From contig NZ_AQYH01000008.1 of NCBI RefSeq assembly GCF_000380505.1, positions 434,001 to 498,000 of the forward strand: 64,000 bases of DNA. The letters are read 5' to 3'. The notes beneath the pieces were generated by a model. That model was not told the origin of the DNA. It was given only the letters and a program-made list of their open reading frames with translations, and ran no database searches. How positions within the stretch are numbered: position 1 is the first letter of the stretch; each line of letters begins with the position of its first letter. Shown here piece by piece: positions 32,528-42,121 of this stretch. This DNA comes from Kaistia granuli DSM 23481. Its GTDB lineage: Bacteria; Pseudomonadota; Alphaproteobacteria; Rhizobiales; Kaistiaceae. A program made the translations under genes and the position numbers.

Positions 32528-34855
32528 TCAGGCGGCGGCCTCGATCTCTGGCTGCGCCAGCACCGTGACCGGCGCCGCCTCCAGTTCGTGCCGCACCACT
32601 TCGACCAAGCAGGTCTGGGCGCTCGGCCCCTGGCCGAGCCGCGACGTGCCGATATCCTTGGTGAGCGCGTTCGGATTGCCGTGGTTCTCAATCCAGCCGC
32701 CCTTGCCGTCAGGGATCGGATCGAAGGTCGCGCCGGTCGGCAGGCAGACAACGCCCGGCATGATCTTGTCCGAGATCCGGAGGCCGGCGAGGCTGACGCC
32801 GCGGTCGTTGAAGATGCGCACGACATCGCCCTCGACAAGCCCGCGCGCGGCGGCGTCGGCCGGGCTCATGATCAGGCCCGCCCGGTCGCGCACCTTGTTG
32901 CGACGGCTCGGCTCGCTCGCATCCATCTGGCCGTGCAGCTTGTCCTCCGGCTGGTTGGAGATCATGTGCAGCGGATAACGCTCCGCCAGCTCCGAGCCCA
33001 GCCATTCGGACGGCGCGCGCCAGACCGGCATGCCGGGGCACTCGTCATAGCCGAAGCCGGCGACCGTCTCGGAAAAGATCTCGACCTTGCCGGACGGCGT
33101 GCGCAGCGGATGGGCGGCGGGATCGTCGCGGAACTGACGGTAGAGCGTGAAAGTGCTGACCGGATCCGGAATGCGGACGTGACCGGCTTCCCAGAACGTC
33201 TCGAAGTCAGGCGGATTGACGCCGCGCTTGGCCATCGCCGTCGAGAAGCGATCATAGAGGATGCGCAGCCATTCCGCCTCGCCGCGGTTCTCGTGGAATT
33301 TGGCGCCCTCGCCCATCCTGTCGGCGACGGCGCTGAAGATGGCGAAATCGTCGCGCGCCTCGCCGACCGGCTCGATCGCCTTGTGCATGGCGAAGAGATA
33401 GGGATCGCGCGACGAGCCGCCGATGTCGTTGCGCTCGAGCGGCGTCGTCGCCGGCAGCACGATGTCGGCATGGCGGGCCGTGGCCGTCCACCACGGCTCG
33501 TGCACGATGATCGTCTCCGGCCGCTGGAACGCCTCGCGCAGCCGGAACAGGTCCTGGTGGTGGTGGAACGGATTGCCGCCGGCCCAATAGACCAGCTTGA
33601 TGTCCGGATAGGGGAAGGTCCTGCCGTCGAACTCGCAGGGCGTACCCGGCATCAGCAGCAGATCGGCGATGCGGGCGACCGGAATCTTCAGCTCGCCCGG
33701 AACCTTCGGCACTTCCATGCCGGCGACCGGCAGGTCGTAGAGCGGATTGCCCATGCCGTTCATCGAGCCATAGCCGAAGGCGACGCCGCCGCCCGGCCGG
33801 CCGATCTGGCCGAGCATCGCCGCCAGCGCGACCAGCCCCCAATAGGGCTGCTCGCCATGCTCGGCGCGCTGCAGCGACCAGGCGGCGCTCAGCATGACGC
33901 GGCGGTCGAACAGGCTCTCGGCGAAAGCGGTGATGGTCTCGACGGAAAGGCCGGTGATGGGCGCTGCCCAGGCCGGATCCTTGACGACGCCATCCTCGGT
34001 GCCCTGCAGATAGCCGAGGAAGCGGTCGAAGCCGACGCAATGCCGGGTGACGAAATCCATGTCCGTCTTGCCGCGGGCATGCACGAGCCAGGCCGTCGCC
34101 AGGATCAGAGCCATGTCGGTGCCGGGGCGGATCTGGATCCATTCGGCGTCCAGCACATCAGCCGTGTCGGAGCGCAGCGGCGAGATGTTGGTGAAGCGGA
34201 TACCGCTTTGCGCCGCCTTCTCCATCCATTCGCCATAGGGGTGCAGACCGCCGCCGCCGGACTGGATCTTCCAGTTCTTGCCGGCGATGCCGCCGATGGC
34301 GACGAAGCGCTCGCAGTTTTCGAGGATCGCGGGCCAATCGGTGACAGGACCGGCCACCGCCGCCATGTCGCCCAGCACATGCGGCAGCAGCCGCATCGCC
34401 GCGCCATAGCTGTAATTGGTGACCTGGCCTGTGCAGCCGCCGATCGACGCCAGGAAGCGGTGCACCAGCGTGCGGGCGTGGTGGAAGCGGCCGGCGCTCG
34501 ACCAGCCATAGGAGCCGCCGAAGATAGAGGCATTGCCGTGCTGGCTGCGGACGCGGTGCAATTCGCGCGACACCAGATCGAGCGCCTCGTCCCAGGGAAC
34601 CTCGACGAAGCTGTCATCGCCGCGGCCGCTGCCGGTATGCGGCAGGCCGCGACCGACGGTCTCCAGCCAGCCGCGCCGGATCGACGGGCGCTGGACGCGA
34701 TTGTCGGCATAGACCATCTCGGGCCAGGCATCGATCAGGTCGTTCGGCTGCTTGTCCTCGGCGAAGGGCGAGACCCGAACCAGCCGGCCATCCTCCACAT
34801 GCGCCGTGAACGCGCCCCAATGGGCCAGGGATTGGAACGAACGGCTGGTGGTCAT
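32528..34855 (-). CDS. BisC-type molybdopterin (bis-MGD) sulfoxide or N-oxide reductase
   Basis: A 775-residue molybdoenzyme of the DMSO reductase family. No Tat signal and no N-terminal Fe-S cysteines, as in the cytoplasmic biotin/methionine sulfoxide reductase BisC. Motifs: SFVEVPWDEALDLVSREL, the GGSYGWSSAGRFHHA block (about residues 113-127) that supplies the Mo-coordinating Ser, VYWAGGNPFHHHQDL, VLPATTPLERNDIGG and the MGD-binding ISNQPEDKLHGQMD near the C-terminus. Likely repairs oxidised biotin or methionine, or reduces an S- or N-oxide. ATG 34855 excludes a low-complexity upstream extension. The exact substrate and symbol are not certain. Confidence 0.88.
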   Translation of the reverse strand: MTTSRSFQSLAHWGAFTAHVEDGRLVRVSPFAEDKQPNDLIDAWPEMVYADNRVQRPSIRRGWLETVGRGLPHTGSGRGDDSFVEVPWDEALDLVSRELHRVRSQHGNASIFGGSYGWSSAGRFHHARTLVHRFLASIGGCTGQVTNYSYGAAMRLLPHVLGDMAAVAGPVTDWPAILENCERFVAIGGIAGKNWKIQSGGGGLHPYGEWMEKAAQSGIRFTNISPLRSDTADVLDAEWIQIRPGTDMALILATAWLVHARGKTDMDFVTRHCVGFDRFLGYLQGTEDGVVKDPAWAAPITGLSVETITAFAESLFDRRVMLSAAWSLQRAEHGEQPYWGLVALAAMLGQIGRPGGGVAFGYGSMNGMGNPLYDLPVAGMEVPKVPGELKIPVARIADLLLMPGTPCEFDGRTFPYPDIKLVYWAGGNPFHHHQDLFRLREAFQRPETIIVHEPWWTATARHADIVLPATTPLERNDIGGSSRDPYLFAMHKAIEPVGEARDDFAIFSAVADRMGEGAKFHENRGEAEWLRILYDRFSTAMAKRGVNPPDFETFWEAGHVRIPDPVSTFTLYRQFRDDPAAHPLRTPSGKVEIFSETVAGFGYDECPGMPVWRAPSEWLGSELAERYPLHMISNQPEDKLHGQMDASEPSRRNKVRDRAGLIMSPADAAARGLVEGDVVRIFNDRGVSLAGLRISDKIMPGVVCLPTGATFDPIPDGKGGWIENHGNPNALTKDIGTSRLGQGPSAQTCLVEVVRHELEAAPVTVLAQPEIEAAA

Positions 34856-35066
34856 GGTCTGCCCTCTGAACGGATCGGTCGCCGGGACGAAGGTGGGGCC
34901 CGTTCGGCTCGCCCGGGGGGCAGGCGGCGCGAGGGCCCGCGCCAAAGTCCTCAAGGGTCGGAACATCGCGGTCGCCGCCCCTTCTGGCAAGGGGCAACCG
35001 TTTCAAAATGCGGCGTCTGTCGGGTCGATCCGGCCGACTTCCCCCTTTGCCGAGGGATCCAGTTTG

Positions 35067-35804
35067 CTAGCGCGGCGAAAATGCCGGCGCGCGGAAGCCG
35101 GCGGCGATGAAGGCGACCAGCTGGCGGATAATGTCCTCATTGTCGAGGCCGGCATGCTGGATCGCCAGATCCGGCAGGTCGCGCGCCGCCGGATCGAGAT
35201 CGCCCAGGATCTGCATGATCGAGCCGCGGGCGAAATCATAGCGCAAGGCGAGCTCGGACCGCGTCAGCCCCGGCAATGCCGGGCCGAGAGCGGCGAGGAA
35301 GGCGCGGTGGATGCGATCAAACTGGTCGGCGAGGATGGTATTGGTCAGCGGTTGCGGCAAGGCGCGGACCTGCAGGATCAGCCGGATCGGCGAGCGACCG
35401 CCGGAATCGTCGAGGCTGTTCACCACCATCGGCCGCACCAGTGCCTCGACGAGATCCTCGAGCGGAACCGGTCGGTCGCCATGCTCCGCCACCAGCGATT
35501 CGAGCGACCGCAGGCGGTTCTCGTTGATCGGCCGCAGGCAGGTTTCCAGCACGGTGCGGGTCAGCTCTTCCTTCGAGCGGAAGTAGTAGTTGACCGCCGC
35601 GACATTGGCGCCCGCTTCCTCGGTGATCTCGCGCAACGTCGCGGAGGCGATGCCGCGATCGGCGAAGACGCGCAGCGCCGCCTTGATCAGCCTCTCGCGC
35701 GTGTCGGCCTCCCGGCCGGCCGTCCCTGTGCCTTCGATGGCTGCCAAGGCGCCAAGCCTCCCCTGCCGCGCCGCTTCGCGCTCAACCGGCGCCGAGACGC
35801 CCAT
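35067..35804 (-). CDS. TetR family transcriptional regulator
   Basis: A 245-residue regulator. HTH region: TRERLIKAALRVFADRGIAS, then ATLREITEEAGANVAAVNYYFRSKEELT, the standard TetR pattern. The C-terminal ligand domain belongs to the group with a DUF1956-like helix bundle. The ATG 35804 has only a weak Shine-Dalgarno; a TTG at 35822 is also in frame. It lies between the SulP gene and the BisC gene on the same strand, separated from BisC by about 210 bases; no operator found. Confidence 0.88.
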   Translation of the reverse strand: MGVSAPVEREAARQGRLGALAAIEGTGTAGREADTRERLIKAALRVFADRGIASATLREITEEAGANVAAVNYYFRSKEELTRTVLETCLRPINENRLRSLESLVAEHGDRPVPLEDLVEALVRPMVVNSLDDSGGRSPIRLILQVRALPQPLTNTILADQFDRIHRAFLAALGPALPGLTRSELALRYDFARGSIMQILGDLDPAARDLPDLAIQHAGLDNEDIIRQLVAFIAAGFRAPAFSPR

Positions 35805-35923
35805 CCGGCAACAGTAGCGCAATGGTCCCGGCTGGCCATGCCCGCCGCGAGAAGGAAGTCGGTCGCCCGCCCGTTTCGGCGGCCTTTGTCACCAGCATTT
35901 TCCAGGCCGCGCCGGAGGGCGCC

Positions 35924-37669
35924 TCATTCGGCCGGCTGAAACGCCGGGGCGGCCGAAGCCTTCCCGGTCAGGGCGCGAACCGCCTCCATCTGGCTCAGGA
36001 ACACCCGCCCGGACAGCTGCGACAGGAAATCGGAACGATGCAGCCGGTCCATGACCGGGCCCTTCACTTCCGACAGGTTGAAACTGATGCCGGCATCCGC
36101 GAGCCGCCGGTTGATCTCGTAGAGGCTGTCGAGCGCGCTCGCGTCGATGGTGTTGACGGCCGGGCACATCAGGATCAGGTGCCTCACCTTCGGCCGCTCC
36201 GCCACCAGCTTCGAGATGCTGTCTTCCAGATAGCTGCAATTGCCGAAATAGAGGCTTTCGTCGACGCGCAGGCCGAGCACGCTGTCATCGGTGATGACGG
36301 CATGGCGCTCGACATTGCGGAAATGCTCGGTGCCGGGCATCTGGCCGACGATCGCCATATGCGGGCGGCTGGTGCGATAGAGATGCAGGACCAGCGACAC
36401 GCCCACGCCGGTGACGACGCCGATCTCGACGCCCAAGATCCACGTCACCAGGATCGTCGCAGCGATGGCGATGAAATCCGGCCGCGAATAGGCGTAGACG
36501 CGCCGGATTGCGCCGATATCAACCAGCGACAGCACCGCGACGATGATGGTGGCGGCGAGCGTCGCCTGCGGCAGATGGGCGAGGAAGGGCGTCAGGAACA
36601 GGGTCACCAGCCCGATGCCGATGGCGGTGAAGAGCCCGGCCGCCGGAGTCTCGGCGCCGGCGTCGAAATTCACCACCGAGCGGGCGAAGCCGCCGGTGAC
36701 CGGATAGCCCGAGGACAGGCCGGAGGCGAGATTGGCGACGCCGAGGCCGATCAGTTCCTGATTGGGCGAGATGCGCTGCCGCCGCTTCGCCGCCAGCGTC
36801 TGGGCGATCGAGATCGATTCGACGAAGCCGACAACGCTGAGCAGCAGCGCCGGACCGGCGAGCGTCGTCACTGTCGCCAGCGAGAGCTCCGGCAGCGCAA
36901 AGACGGGCAGGCCCTGCGGGATGGTACCGACCAGCTGCACCCCTCGCTCGCCGAGATCGAACAGCACGGCCGCCGCCGTGGTCACGACGATCGCCGCGAT
37001 CGGCCCGAGCCGGACCAGAAGCTCCGCCAGCGACCGGCCGACGCCGAGACGCAGCAGCAGGCCCTTCAGGAAGGAACGCACGAAGATGAGAAAGGCGAGC
37101 ACGCCGATGCCGACCGCGAGGGCATAGGGGTTGAACGTCGCCAACGACCCGATCAGGCCGGCGATCATGTCGGGCAGCGTGCTGCCGCCGGCGGAAACGC
37201 CGAGAATATGCTTGAGCTGGCTGAAGGCGATCAGGACGCCCGAGGCGGTGATGAAGCCCGAAATGACCGGCCGGCTCAGCAGGCCGGCCAGGAAGCCGAG
37301 CCGGAACACGCCCATCAGCACCAGGATGACGCCGGAAAGGAAGGCGAGCGCCACTGCCATGGCGAGATATTCGGGCGAGCCCGGCGCCGCGACCTGGCTG
37401 ATCGCCGCCGCGGTCATCAGCGAGATGACGGCGACCGGCCCGACGGCCAGCGTCCGGCTGGTGCCGAACAGCATGTAGGCGACGAGCGGCAGCATCGACG
37501 CATAGAGGCCGACCTGCGGCGGCAGGCCGGCCAGCATTGCATAGGCGAGCGATTGCGGCACCAGCATCACGGTGACGATGACCGCCGCGATCAGGTCGCT
37601 CGTCAGCGTGACGCGGTTGTAGCGACGGCCCCAACCGAGGATCGGCAGATAGCGTTCAAGGGAAGTCAC
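35924..37669 (-). CDS. SulP family anion transporter with STAS domain
   Basis: A 581-residue SLC26/SulP protein. LTSDLIAAVIVTVMLVPQSLAYAMLAGLPPQVGLYAS (read in parts) is the N-terminal signature; ten to fourteen TM helices run to about residue 420; residues about 440-560 form the cytoplasmic STAS domain (LRVDESLYFGNCSYLED, CPAVNTIDASALDSL). The family moves sulfate, bicarbonate or other anions; nothing in the sequence selects among them. The neighbouring cysteine-desulfurase-like gene could hint at sulfur, weakly. Start GTG 37669, uncertain. Confidence 0.9.
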   Translation of the reverse strand: MTSLERYLPILGWGRRYNRVTLTSDLIAAVIVTVMLVPQSLAYAMLAGLPPQVGLYASMLPLVAYMLFGTSRTLAVGPVAVISLMTAAAISQVAAPGSPEYLAMAVALAFLSGVILVLMGVFRLGFLAGLLSRPVISGFITASGVLIAFSQLKHILGVSAGGSTLPDMIAGLIGSLATFNPYALAVGIGVLAFLIFVRSFLKGLLLRLGVGRSLAELLVRLGPIAAIVVTTAAAVLFDLGERGVQLVGTIPQGLPVFALPELSLATVTTLAGPALLLSVVGFVESISIAQTLAAKRRQRISPNQELIGLGVANLASGLSSGYPVTGGFARSVVNFDAGAETPAAGLFTAIGIGLVTLFLTPFLAHLPQATLAATIIVAVLSLVDIGAIRRVYAYSRPDFIAIAATILVTWILGVEIGVVTGVGVSLVLHLYRTSRPHMAIVGQMPGTEHFRNVERHAVITDDSVLGLRVDESLYFGNCSYLEDSISKLVAERPKVRHLILMCPAVNTIDASALDSLYEINRRLADAGISFNLSEVKGPVMDRLHRSDFLSQLSGRVFLSQMEAVRALTGKASAAPAFQPAE

Positions 37670-37698
37670 CGCATCGGGCCCGCGTTCTGGAGGAGGTG

Positions 37699-39183
37699 TC
37701 AGGCGGCGCGGCTCGATGCGCCTGGCTTGAACCTAGCGGTCGCCACGTCGGCCAGATAGGTGGCGGATGCGGAAGGGTCGCGGGCCAGGGCATCGACGGC
37801 CTGGATCAGGAAATCCGCCTTGGCGTCCTCCATCAGAAAGCTGAAGTTCAGCCGCACCCAGCCCGGCTTCTCGATCTCCTGGCCGGCGCCGAGGCTGGCG
37901 CGAATGGCGTCCGAGGCCGGCTGGTCGATGCCGAGCAGGCGATGCGCATAGGGGCCGGCGCAGGCGCAGCCGCCACGCGCCTGCACGCCGAAGCAATCGC
38001 TCAGCATCCGGGTGAATAGCTGGTGGTGGACGAATCCGCCCTCGCCGTCGAGCACGCGCATCGAGAAGATCGGCAGGCGCGCGCCCTTGTCGACGCCGAG
38101 CAGCCCTAGTCGCGGATTCTGTCGCCAGGTCGCCAGCGCGCGGGCGTTCAGCTCGGCATGGCGCCTGTCGAGAAAATCCTGGCCGACCGCTTCCTTGACG
38201 AGGAAGGCGAGCGCGGCGCGGATGTCGCCGACGACATTCGGCGTCCCCGCCTCCTCGCGGGCCGCGAGGTCCTTCACATAGTCATGCCCCCAGGGCGAGA
38301 CGAACGACACCGTGCCGCCGCCCGGCCAGCTCGGCGCGGTGCGCGCCACGGCGGACTTGCGAACGACGAGGATGCCGGAGGCGCCGGGACCGCCGACGAA
38401 CTTGTGCGGCGACAGCACGATGGCGTCCTTTTCGAGCCCTGCGCCCGGCGCCATGTCCATCGGCAGATAGGGACCGCCGCCGGCATAATCCCAGACGGCG
38501 AGCGCGCCATGCCGCTTCAGGATCGCCGTGACGGCGTCGCTGTCGGTCAGTATGCCGGTGACGTTCGACGCGGCCGAGAACGCGCCGATCCGCAGGCGGC
38601 GATCGCCGGTCTCGGCCAGAATTGCCTCCAGCTGCGCCAGGTCCGGGCCGCCGGCTGCCGCCTCGGCGATCTCAATCACCTCGGCGCCGCTCTCGCGCCA
38701 GGGCAGGATGTTGGAATGATGCTCATACGGGCCGACCAGCACCAGCGGCGCCTCGCCGCGCCGCGCCGCCTCGGCGACGCCGAACAGCGACACGAGCCGG
38801 TTGATGCCGGCGGTGGCGCCCGAGCCGGTGAAGATCACGGCGCAATCGCCATCGGCGCCGACCAGTCGCGCGATCGTGGCGCGGGCCTCGCGACGGAGGC
38901 GCGTCATGGCGCCACCGCAATAGGAAGCCTCGGTGTGGCTGTTGGCGTAATAGGGCAGCACTTCGTCCATCACGAAGCCCTCGACCTGCCGCAGCGCCCG
39001 CCCCGAGGCGACATAATCGGCATAGAGCAGCGGCTTCGGCCCGAACGGGCCCTCGATCATGCGGCCCTCGCCGATCAGCCCGCCGCGCAGCTCGCGCACC
39101 ACGTCAGGACTTGCGAGGCCGGCGCGAAAGCGCTGCAGCGGGGTGGCGCTAGAGGTCTCGATCGTGTCGCTGATGGCATTCAT
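37699..39183 (-). CDS. Class V aminotransferase / cysteine desulfurase-like protein
   Basis: A 494-residue PLP enzyme of fold type I. The PLP-binding Lys261 is in VLSPHKFVGGPG, the TGSGATAGIN loop (119-128) and GPYEHHSNILPWRESGAEV are standard for SufS/CsdA, and a Cys-rich loop FGVQARGGCACAGPYAH replaces the usual RxGxxCaxP, with Cys in the catalytic position. It is about 90 residues longer than SufS and has no suf or isc genes nearby, so it may act in sulfur mobilisation outside Fe-S assembly or as a lyase for another sulfur or amino compound. Divergent from an Lrp/AsnC regulator. Confidence 0.85.
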   Translation of the reverse strand: MNAISDTIETSSATPLQRFRAGLASPDVVRELRGGLIGEGRMIEGPFGPKPLLYADYVASGRALRQVEGFVMDEVLPYYANSHTEASYCGGAMTRLRREARATIARLVGADGDCAVIFTGSGATAGINRLVSLFGVAEAARRGEAPLVLVGPYEHHSNILPWRESGAEVIEIAEAAAGGPDLAQLEAILAETGDRRLRIGAFSAASNVTGILTDSDAVTAILKRHGALAVWDYAGGGPYLPMDMAPGAGLEKDAIVLSPHKFVGGPGASGILVVRKSAVARTAPSWPGGGTVSFVSPWGHDYVKDLAAREEAGTPNVVGDIRAALAFLVKEAVGQDFLDRRHAELNARALATWRQNPRLGLLGVDKGARLPIFSMRVLDGEGGFVHHQLFTRMLSDCFGVQARGGCACAGPYAHRLLGIDQPASDAIRASLGAGQEIEKPGWVRLNFSFLMEDAKADFLIQAVDALARDPSASATYLADVATARFKPGASSRAA

Positions 39184-39300
39184 GCCGATGCGCCTTCTGA
39201 TGGATGCGGTTCGTCTCCGGGGGCGGGCCGGAGACGCTGGTGGATGCATCCTTTCAACTTCGCATCGCGGAAAATACACCGTTCAAATTGACTTACAGAG

Positions 39301-39346
39301 CAAAGTTCGATCATTTGATCGGATGAAGAAGCCAAAGTTCGATCAT
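39301..39346 (+). promoter_or_regulatory. Direct repeat CAAAGTTCGATCAT and overlapping palindrome at an Lrp/AsnC gene start
   Basis: A 14-base sequence, CAAAGTTCGATCAT, occurs at 39301-39314 and again at 39333-39346, 32 bases (three helical turns) apart. The first copy overlaps an inverted repeat CGATCA-TT-TGATCG (39308-39321) that ends one base before the regulator's ATG (39323). The second copy lies inside the coding sequence. The arrangement fits cooperative binding by the Lrp-type regulator itself, but could be a recent short duplication. Confidence 0.5.
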
Positions 39347-39802
39347 ATGGACCTGCGAATTCTGCGTGCCTTGCAGAATGATTCATCGCTGTCGCAGCGC
39401 GAGCTCGCCGAAAAGGTGAACCTGTCGCAGAACGCCTGCTGGCGCCGGCTGCAGGCGATCCACCAGAGCGGCGTCATCCAGGGCTATTCCGTCCGGCTGA
39501 ACCGCCTGGCCGTCGACATGAATGTCGTGGTCTTCGTCATGATCCGGACCCGCCACCACTCCAAGGCGTGGCTGGAAACCTTCCGCCAGCATGTGCAGTC
39601 GATGCCGGAAGTCGTCGATTTCTACCGGATCGGCGGCGATTACGACTACATGCTGAAGATCGTGACGCACGACCTCGCTTCCTATGACCGCTTCTACCAG
39701 CGCCTCATCGAGAAGGTCGAATTGGACACCGTCACCTCCTATTTCGCCATGGAGGCGATCGAGGAGCAGCGCCCCTTCCCGATCCGCGACGTCGGCGGCT
39801 AG
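39323..39802 (+). CDS. Lrp/AsnC family transcriptional regulator
   Basis: A 159-residue regulator. The N-terminal HTH is typical: FDHMDLRILRALQND, ELAEKVNLSQNACWRRLQAI. The C-terminal RAM ligand domain has VVVFVMIRTRHH, VDFYRIGGDYDYMLKIV. ATG 39323 is chosen because it keeps the FDHMDLRIL segment (family LDxxDxxIL); ATG 39347 would remove it. Divergent from the cysteine-desulfurase-like gene, which it probably controls in response to an amino acid. Confidence 0.9.
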   Translation: MKKPKFDHMDLRILRALQNDSSLSQRELAEKVNLSQNACWRRLQAIHQSGVIQGYSVRLNRLAVDMNVVVFVMIRTRHHSKAWLETFRQHVQSMPEVVDFYRIGGDYDYMLKIVTHDLASYDRFYQRLIEKVELDTVTSYFAMEAIEEQRPFPIRDVGG

Positions 39803-39998
39803 TCCGACTTATTCCCGCGTGTGGATATCAATAGGCCCGCGCTCCGAATAACCCTGTCATTGCAAAGCCTTGCAGGGGCCGACTCTTCCCTCGCGCAGGC
39901 GCCAGTTGCCGTCGCGCGAGCCCGGCTGCACGCGCGACGTGTCACATTGATGAAATAGAACGTCCCCATGGTCCCGCCGAAATCGAAAGGACCTGGCC

Positions 39999-41189
39999 AT
40001 GACGGCAACCGTTTCCATTGCCTCGATCGAGAAGAACTTCGGCGGCTCGCGCACGCTGAAAGGCGTCTCGCTGGAGATCGAGGCAGGCGAGTTCCTGACG
40101 CTGATCGGTCCGTCCGGCTGCGGAAAGTCCACGCTGCTGCGCATCATCGCCGGCCTGATCCCCCAGGATGGCGGCTCGATCGCCATTGATGGCCAGGTGG
40201 TCGACGACGCGCCGCCCAAGGCCCGCGACGTCGCCATGGTGTTCCAGAGCTACGCGCTCTATCCGCACATGACGGTGTTCGACAACATCGCGACGCCGCT
40301 CAAGGTGCGCCGGCTGCCGACATTGGCGCGGCTGCCCGTTCTCGGCCGCTGGATGCCCGGCCTCAAGGCGGCCCGCGCCGGCGTCGCCGAGGATGTCGGC
40401 AAGGTCGCGGCGCAGGTCGAGATCACCAGCCTGCTCGACCGCCGCCCGGCCCAGCTTTCCGGCGGCCAGCGCCAGCGCGTGGCGCTCGCCCGCGCCATGG
40501 TGCGGCAGCCCCGCGTCTTCCTGATGGACGAGCCGCTCTCCAACCTCGACGCCCGGCTGCGCGTGCACATGCGCGGCGAACTGGCGGAATTGCACCGCCG
40601 GCTCGGCGCCACCTTCATCTATGTCACGCACGACCAGGTCGAGGCGATGACGATGTCGACGCGCGTCGCCCTGATGATGGATGGCGAGATCGTCCAAGTC
40701 GCCCCGCCGGCCGAGCTCTACGCCAACCCTTCCGATATCCGCGTCGCCCGCTTCATCGGCAGCCCCGAGATCAACCTGTTCACGGCGCATGCCGGCCCCG
40801 ATGGGCGGATCGCCCTCGGTGACGAGGCGACGCCGCTGCGGTGCGACGCGCGCGGCCCGGTCACCCTCGGATTACGACCGGAAGCGTTGCGGATCGCCGA
40901 TCGCACCACGGCGCTGACCCTGAAGGCGCGGCTTCACCGGATCGAGAATCTCGGTCCCGACGCGCTGCTCCATCTTCGCCACGACCAGGGCGGCGACCAG
41001 CGCGCCACCCTGCGCCTACCGCTTGCGGAGATCGAGGCGCTGCGCCGAAGCGGTCGCCTCGACGCGCCTCTCACCATCGGCGCCGACGCCGACGCCGCGC
41101 TGCTGTTCGGCACAGACGGCAAGCGACTTGAGCTGCGCGCGACCGGCGCGGCCCGCAACGACGACCTGATCCTGCAGAGGGCAAGCTGA
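39999..41189 (+). CDS. CUT1-type ABC transporter ATP-binding protein (UgpC/MalK-like)
   Basis: A 396-residue ATPase: Walker A GPSGCGKST (residues 38-46), Q-loop VFQSYALYPHMTV, signature LSGGQRQRVALARAMV, Walker B VFLMDEPLSNLDA and the C-terminal OB-type regulatory domain (ITLGLRPEALRIAD-like block). Between the Q-loop and the signature is an insertion of about 20 residues, LPTLARLPVLGRWMPGLKAA, absent from MalK and UgpC. It powers the importer whose permeases follow immediately. It is the first gene of a six-gene operon for sugar or sugar-phosphate uptake. Confidence 0.92.
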   Translation: MTATVSIASIEKNFGGSRTLKGVSLEIEAGEFLTLIGPSGCGKSTLLRIIAGLIPQDGGSIAIDGQVVDDAPPKARDVAMVFQSYALYPHMTVFDNIATPLKVRRLPTLARLPVLGRWMPGLKAARAGVAEDVGKVAAQVEITSLLDRRPAQLSGGQRQRVALARAMVRQPRVFLMDEPLSNLDARLRVHMRGELAELHRRLGATFIYVTHDQVEAMTMSTRVALMMDGEIVQVAPPAELYANPSDIRVARFIGSPEINLFTAHAGPDGRIALGDEATPLRCDARGPVTLGLRPEALRIADRTTALTLKARLHRIENLGPDALLHLRHDQGGDQRATLRLPLAEIEALRRSGRLDAPLTIGADADAALLFGTDGKRLELRATGAARNDDLILQRAS

Positions 41190-42121
41190 TGTCGATCGCT
41201 CTCGCCGGCGCCGAGCATCAAGGCAGCGCGAAGCGCCGGCGGCGCCTCGGCGCGGAGATCGCGCCCGGCATCGCCTACTGGTTCGCCGCTCCCTCGATCG
41301 TCCTCTTGATCGTCACGCTCCTGCTGCCGATCATCGTGGTGTTCGCGCTCAGCTTCACCGACTACGAACTCGGCGCGCTCGGCATCTCGTTCCTCGGCCT
41401 CGACAACTACACCGCGCTGGCGAGCGACCCCACCTTCTGGCGCGGCTTCCGCAACACGCTCTACTACGTGGCCCTCGTCGTTCCGGGCTCGGTGCTGAGC
41501 GGCCTGCTGCTCGCCGTTCTGGTCAACGACCTCATCCGCGGCCGGCGCTTCTACCAGATCGCCTTCTTCCTGCCGGTGACCTCGACCCTGATCGCCATGG
41601 CGACGGTCTGGAAATACCTGCTGCACGGCCGCATCGGACCGGTCAACCACCTGCTGGCAGCGCTCGGCCTGCCGCAGTTCGAGTTCTTCGGCGATCCCGA
41701 GCTGATCATGCCGGCGCTGGCCGTCATCGGCATCTGGCAGCTGGCCGGCTTCAACATGGTGCTGTTCACCGCCGGGCTGACGGCGATCCCCGCCGACCTC
41801 TACGAGGCGGCGGCCGTCGATGGCATCGACCGACCGTGGGAGCGCTTCTTTACCGTGACGTTGCCCATGCTCGGGCCGACGACGATGTTCGTCATCATCA
41901 CCTCGTCGATCACCGCCTTCAAGGTGTTCGACACGGTTGCCGTGCTGACGCGGGGCGGCCCCCAGGGGGCGAGCGACGTGCTGCTCTACACCACCTATCT
42001 CGAAGGCTTCCAGTATCTGCGCATGGGCTCGGCGGCGGCGATGACGATCGTCTTCCTCGCCATCATCCTCGTCCTGTCGCTGCTGCAGTCCCGGCTGCTC
42101 GACCGCAAGGTGCACTACTGA
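41189..42121 (+). CDS. CUT1 ABC transporter permease (UgpA/MalF-like)
   Basis: A 310-residue permease with six or so TM segments and the EAA loop in YEAAAVDGIDRPWERFFTVTLPM (about residues 210-232). N-terminal GIAYWFAAPSIVLLIVTLLLPI is a typical first TM. One base of overlap with the ATPase gene (TGATG) and one with the second permease gene. Pairs with the next protein to form the channel. Confidence 0.93.
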   Translation: MSIALAGAEHQGSAKRRRRLGAEIAPGIAYWFAAPSIVLLIVTLLLPIIVVFALSFTDYELGALGISFLGLDNYTALASDPTFWRGFRNTLYYVALVVPGSVLSGLLLAVLVNDLIRGRRFYQIAFFLPVTSTLIAMATVWKYLLHGRIGPVNHLLAALGLPQFEFFGDPELIMPALAVIGIWQLAGFNMVLFTAGLTAIPADLYEAAAVDGIDRPWERFFTVTLPMLGPTTMFVIITSSITAFKVFDTVAVLTRGGPQGASDVLLYTTYLEGFQYLRMGSAAAMTIVFLAIILVLSLLQSRLLDRKVHY

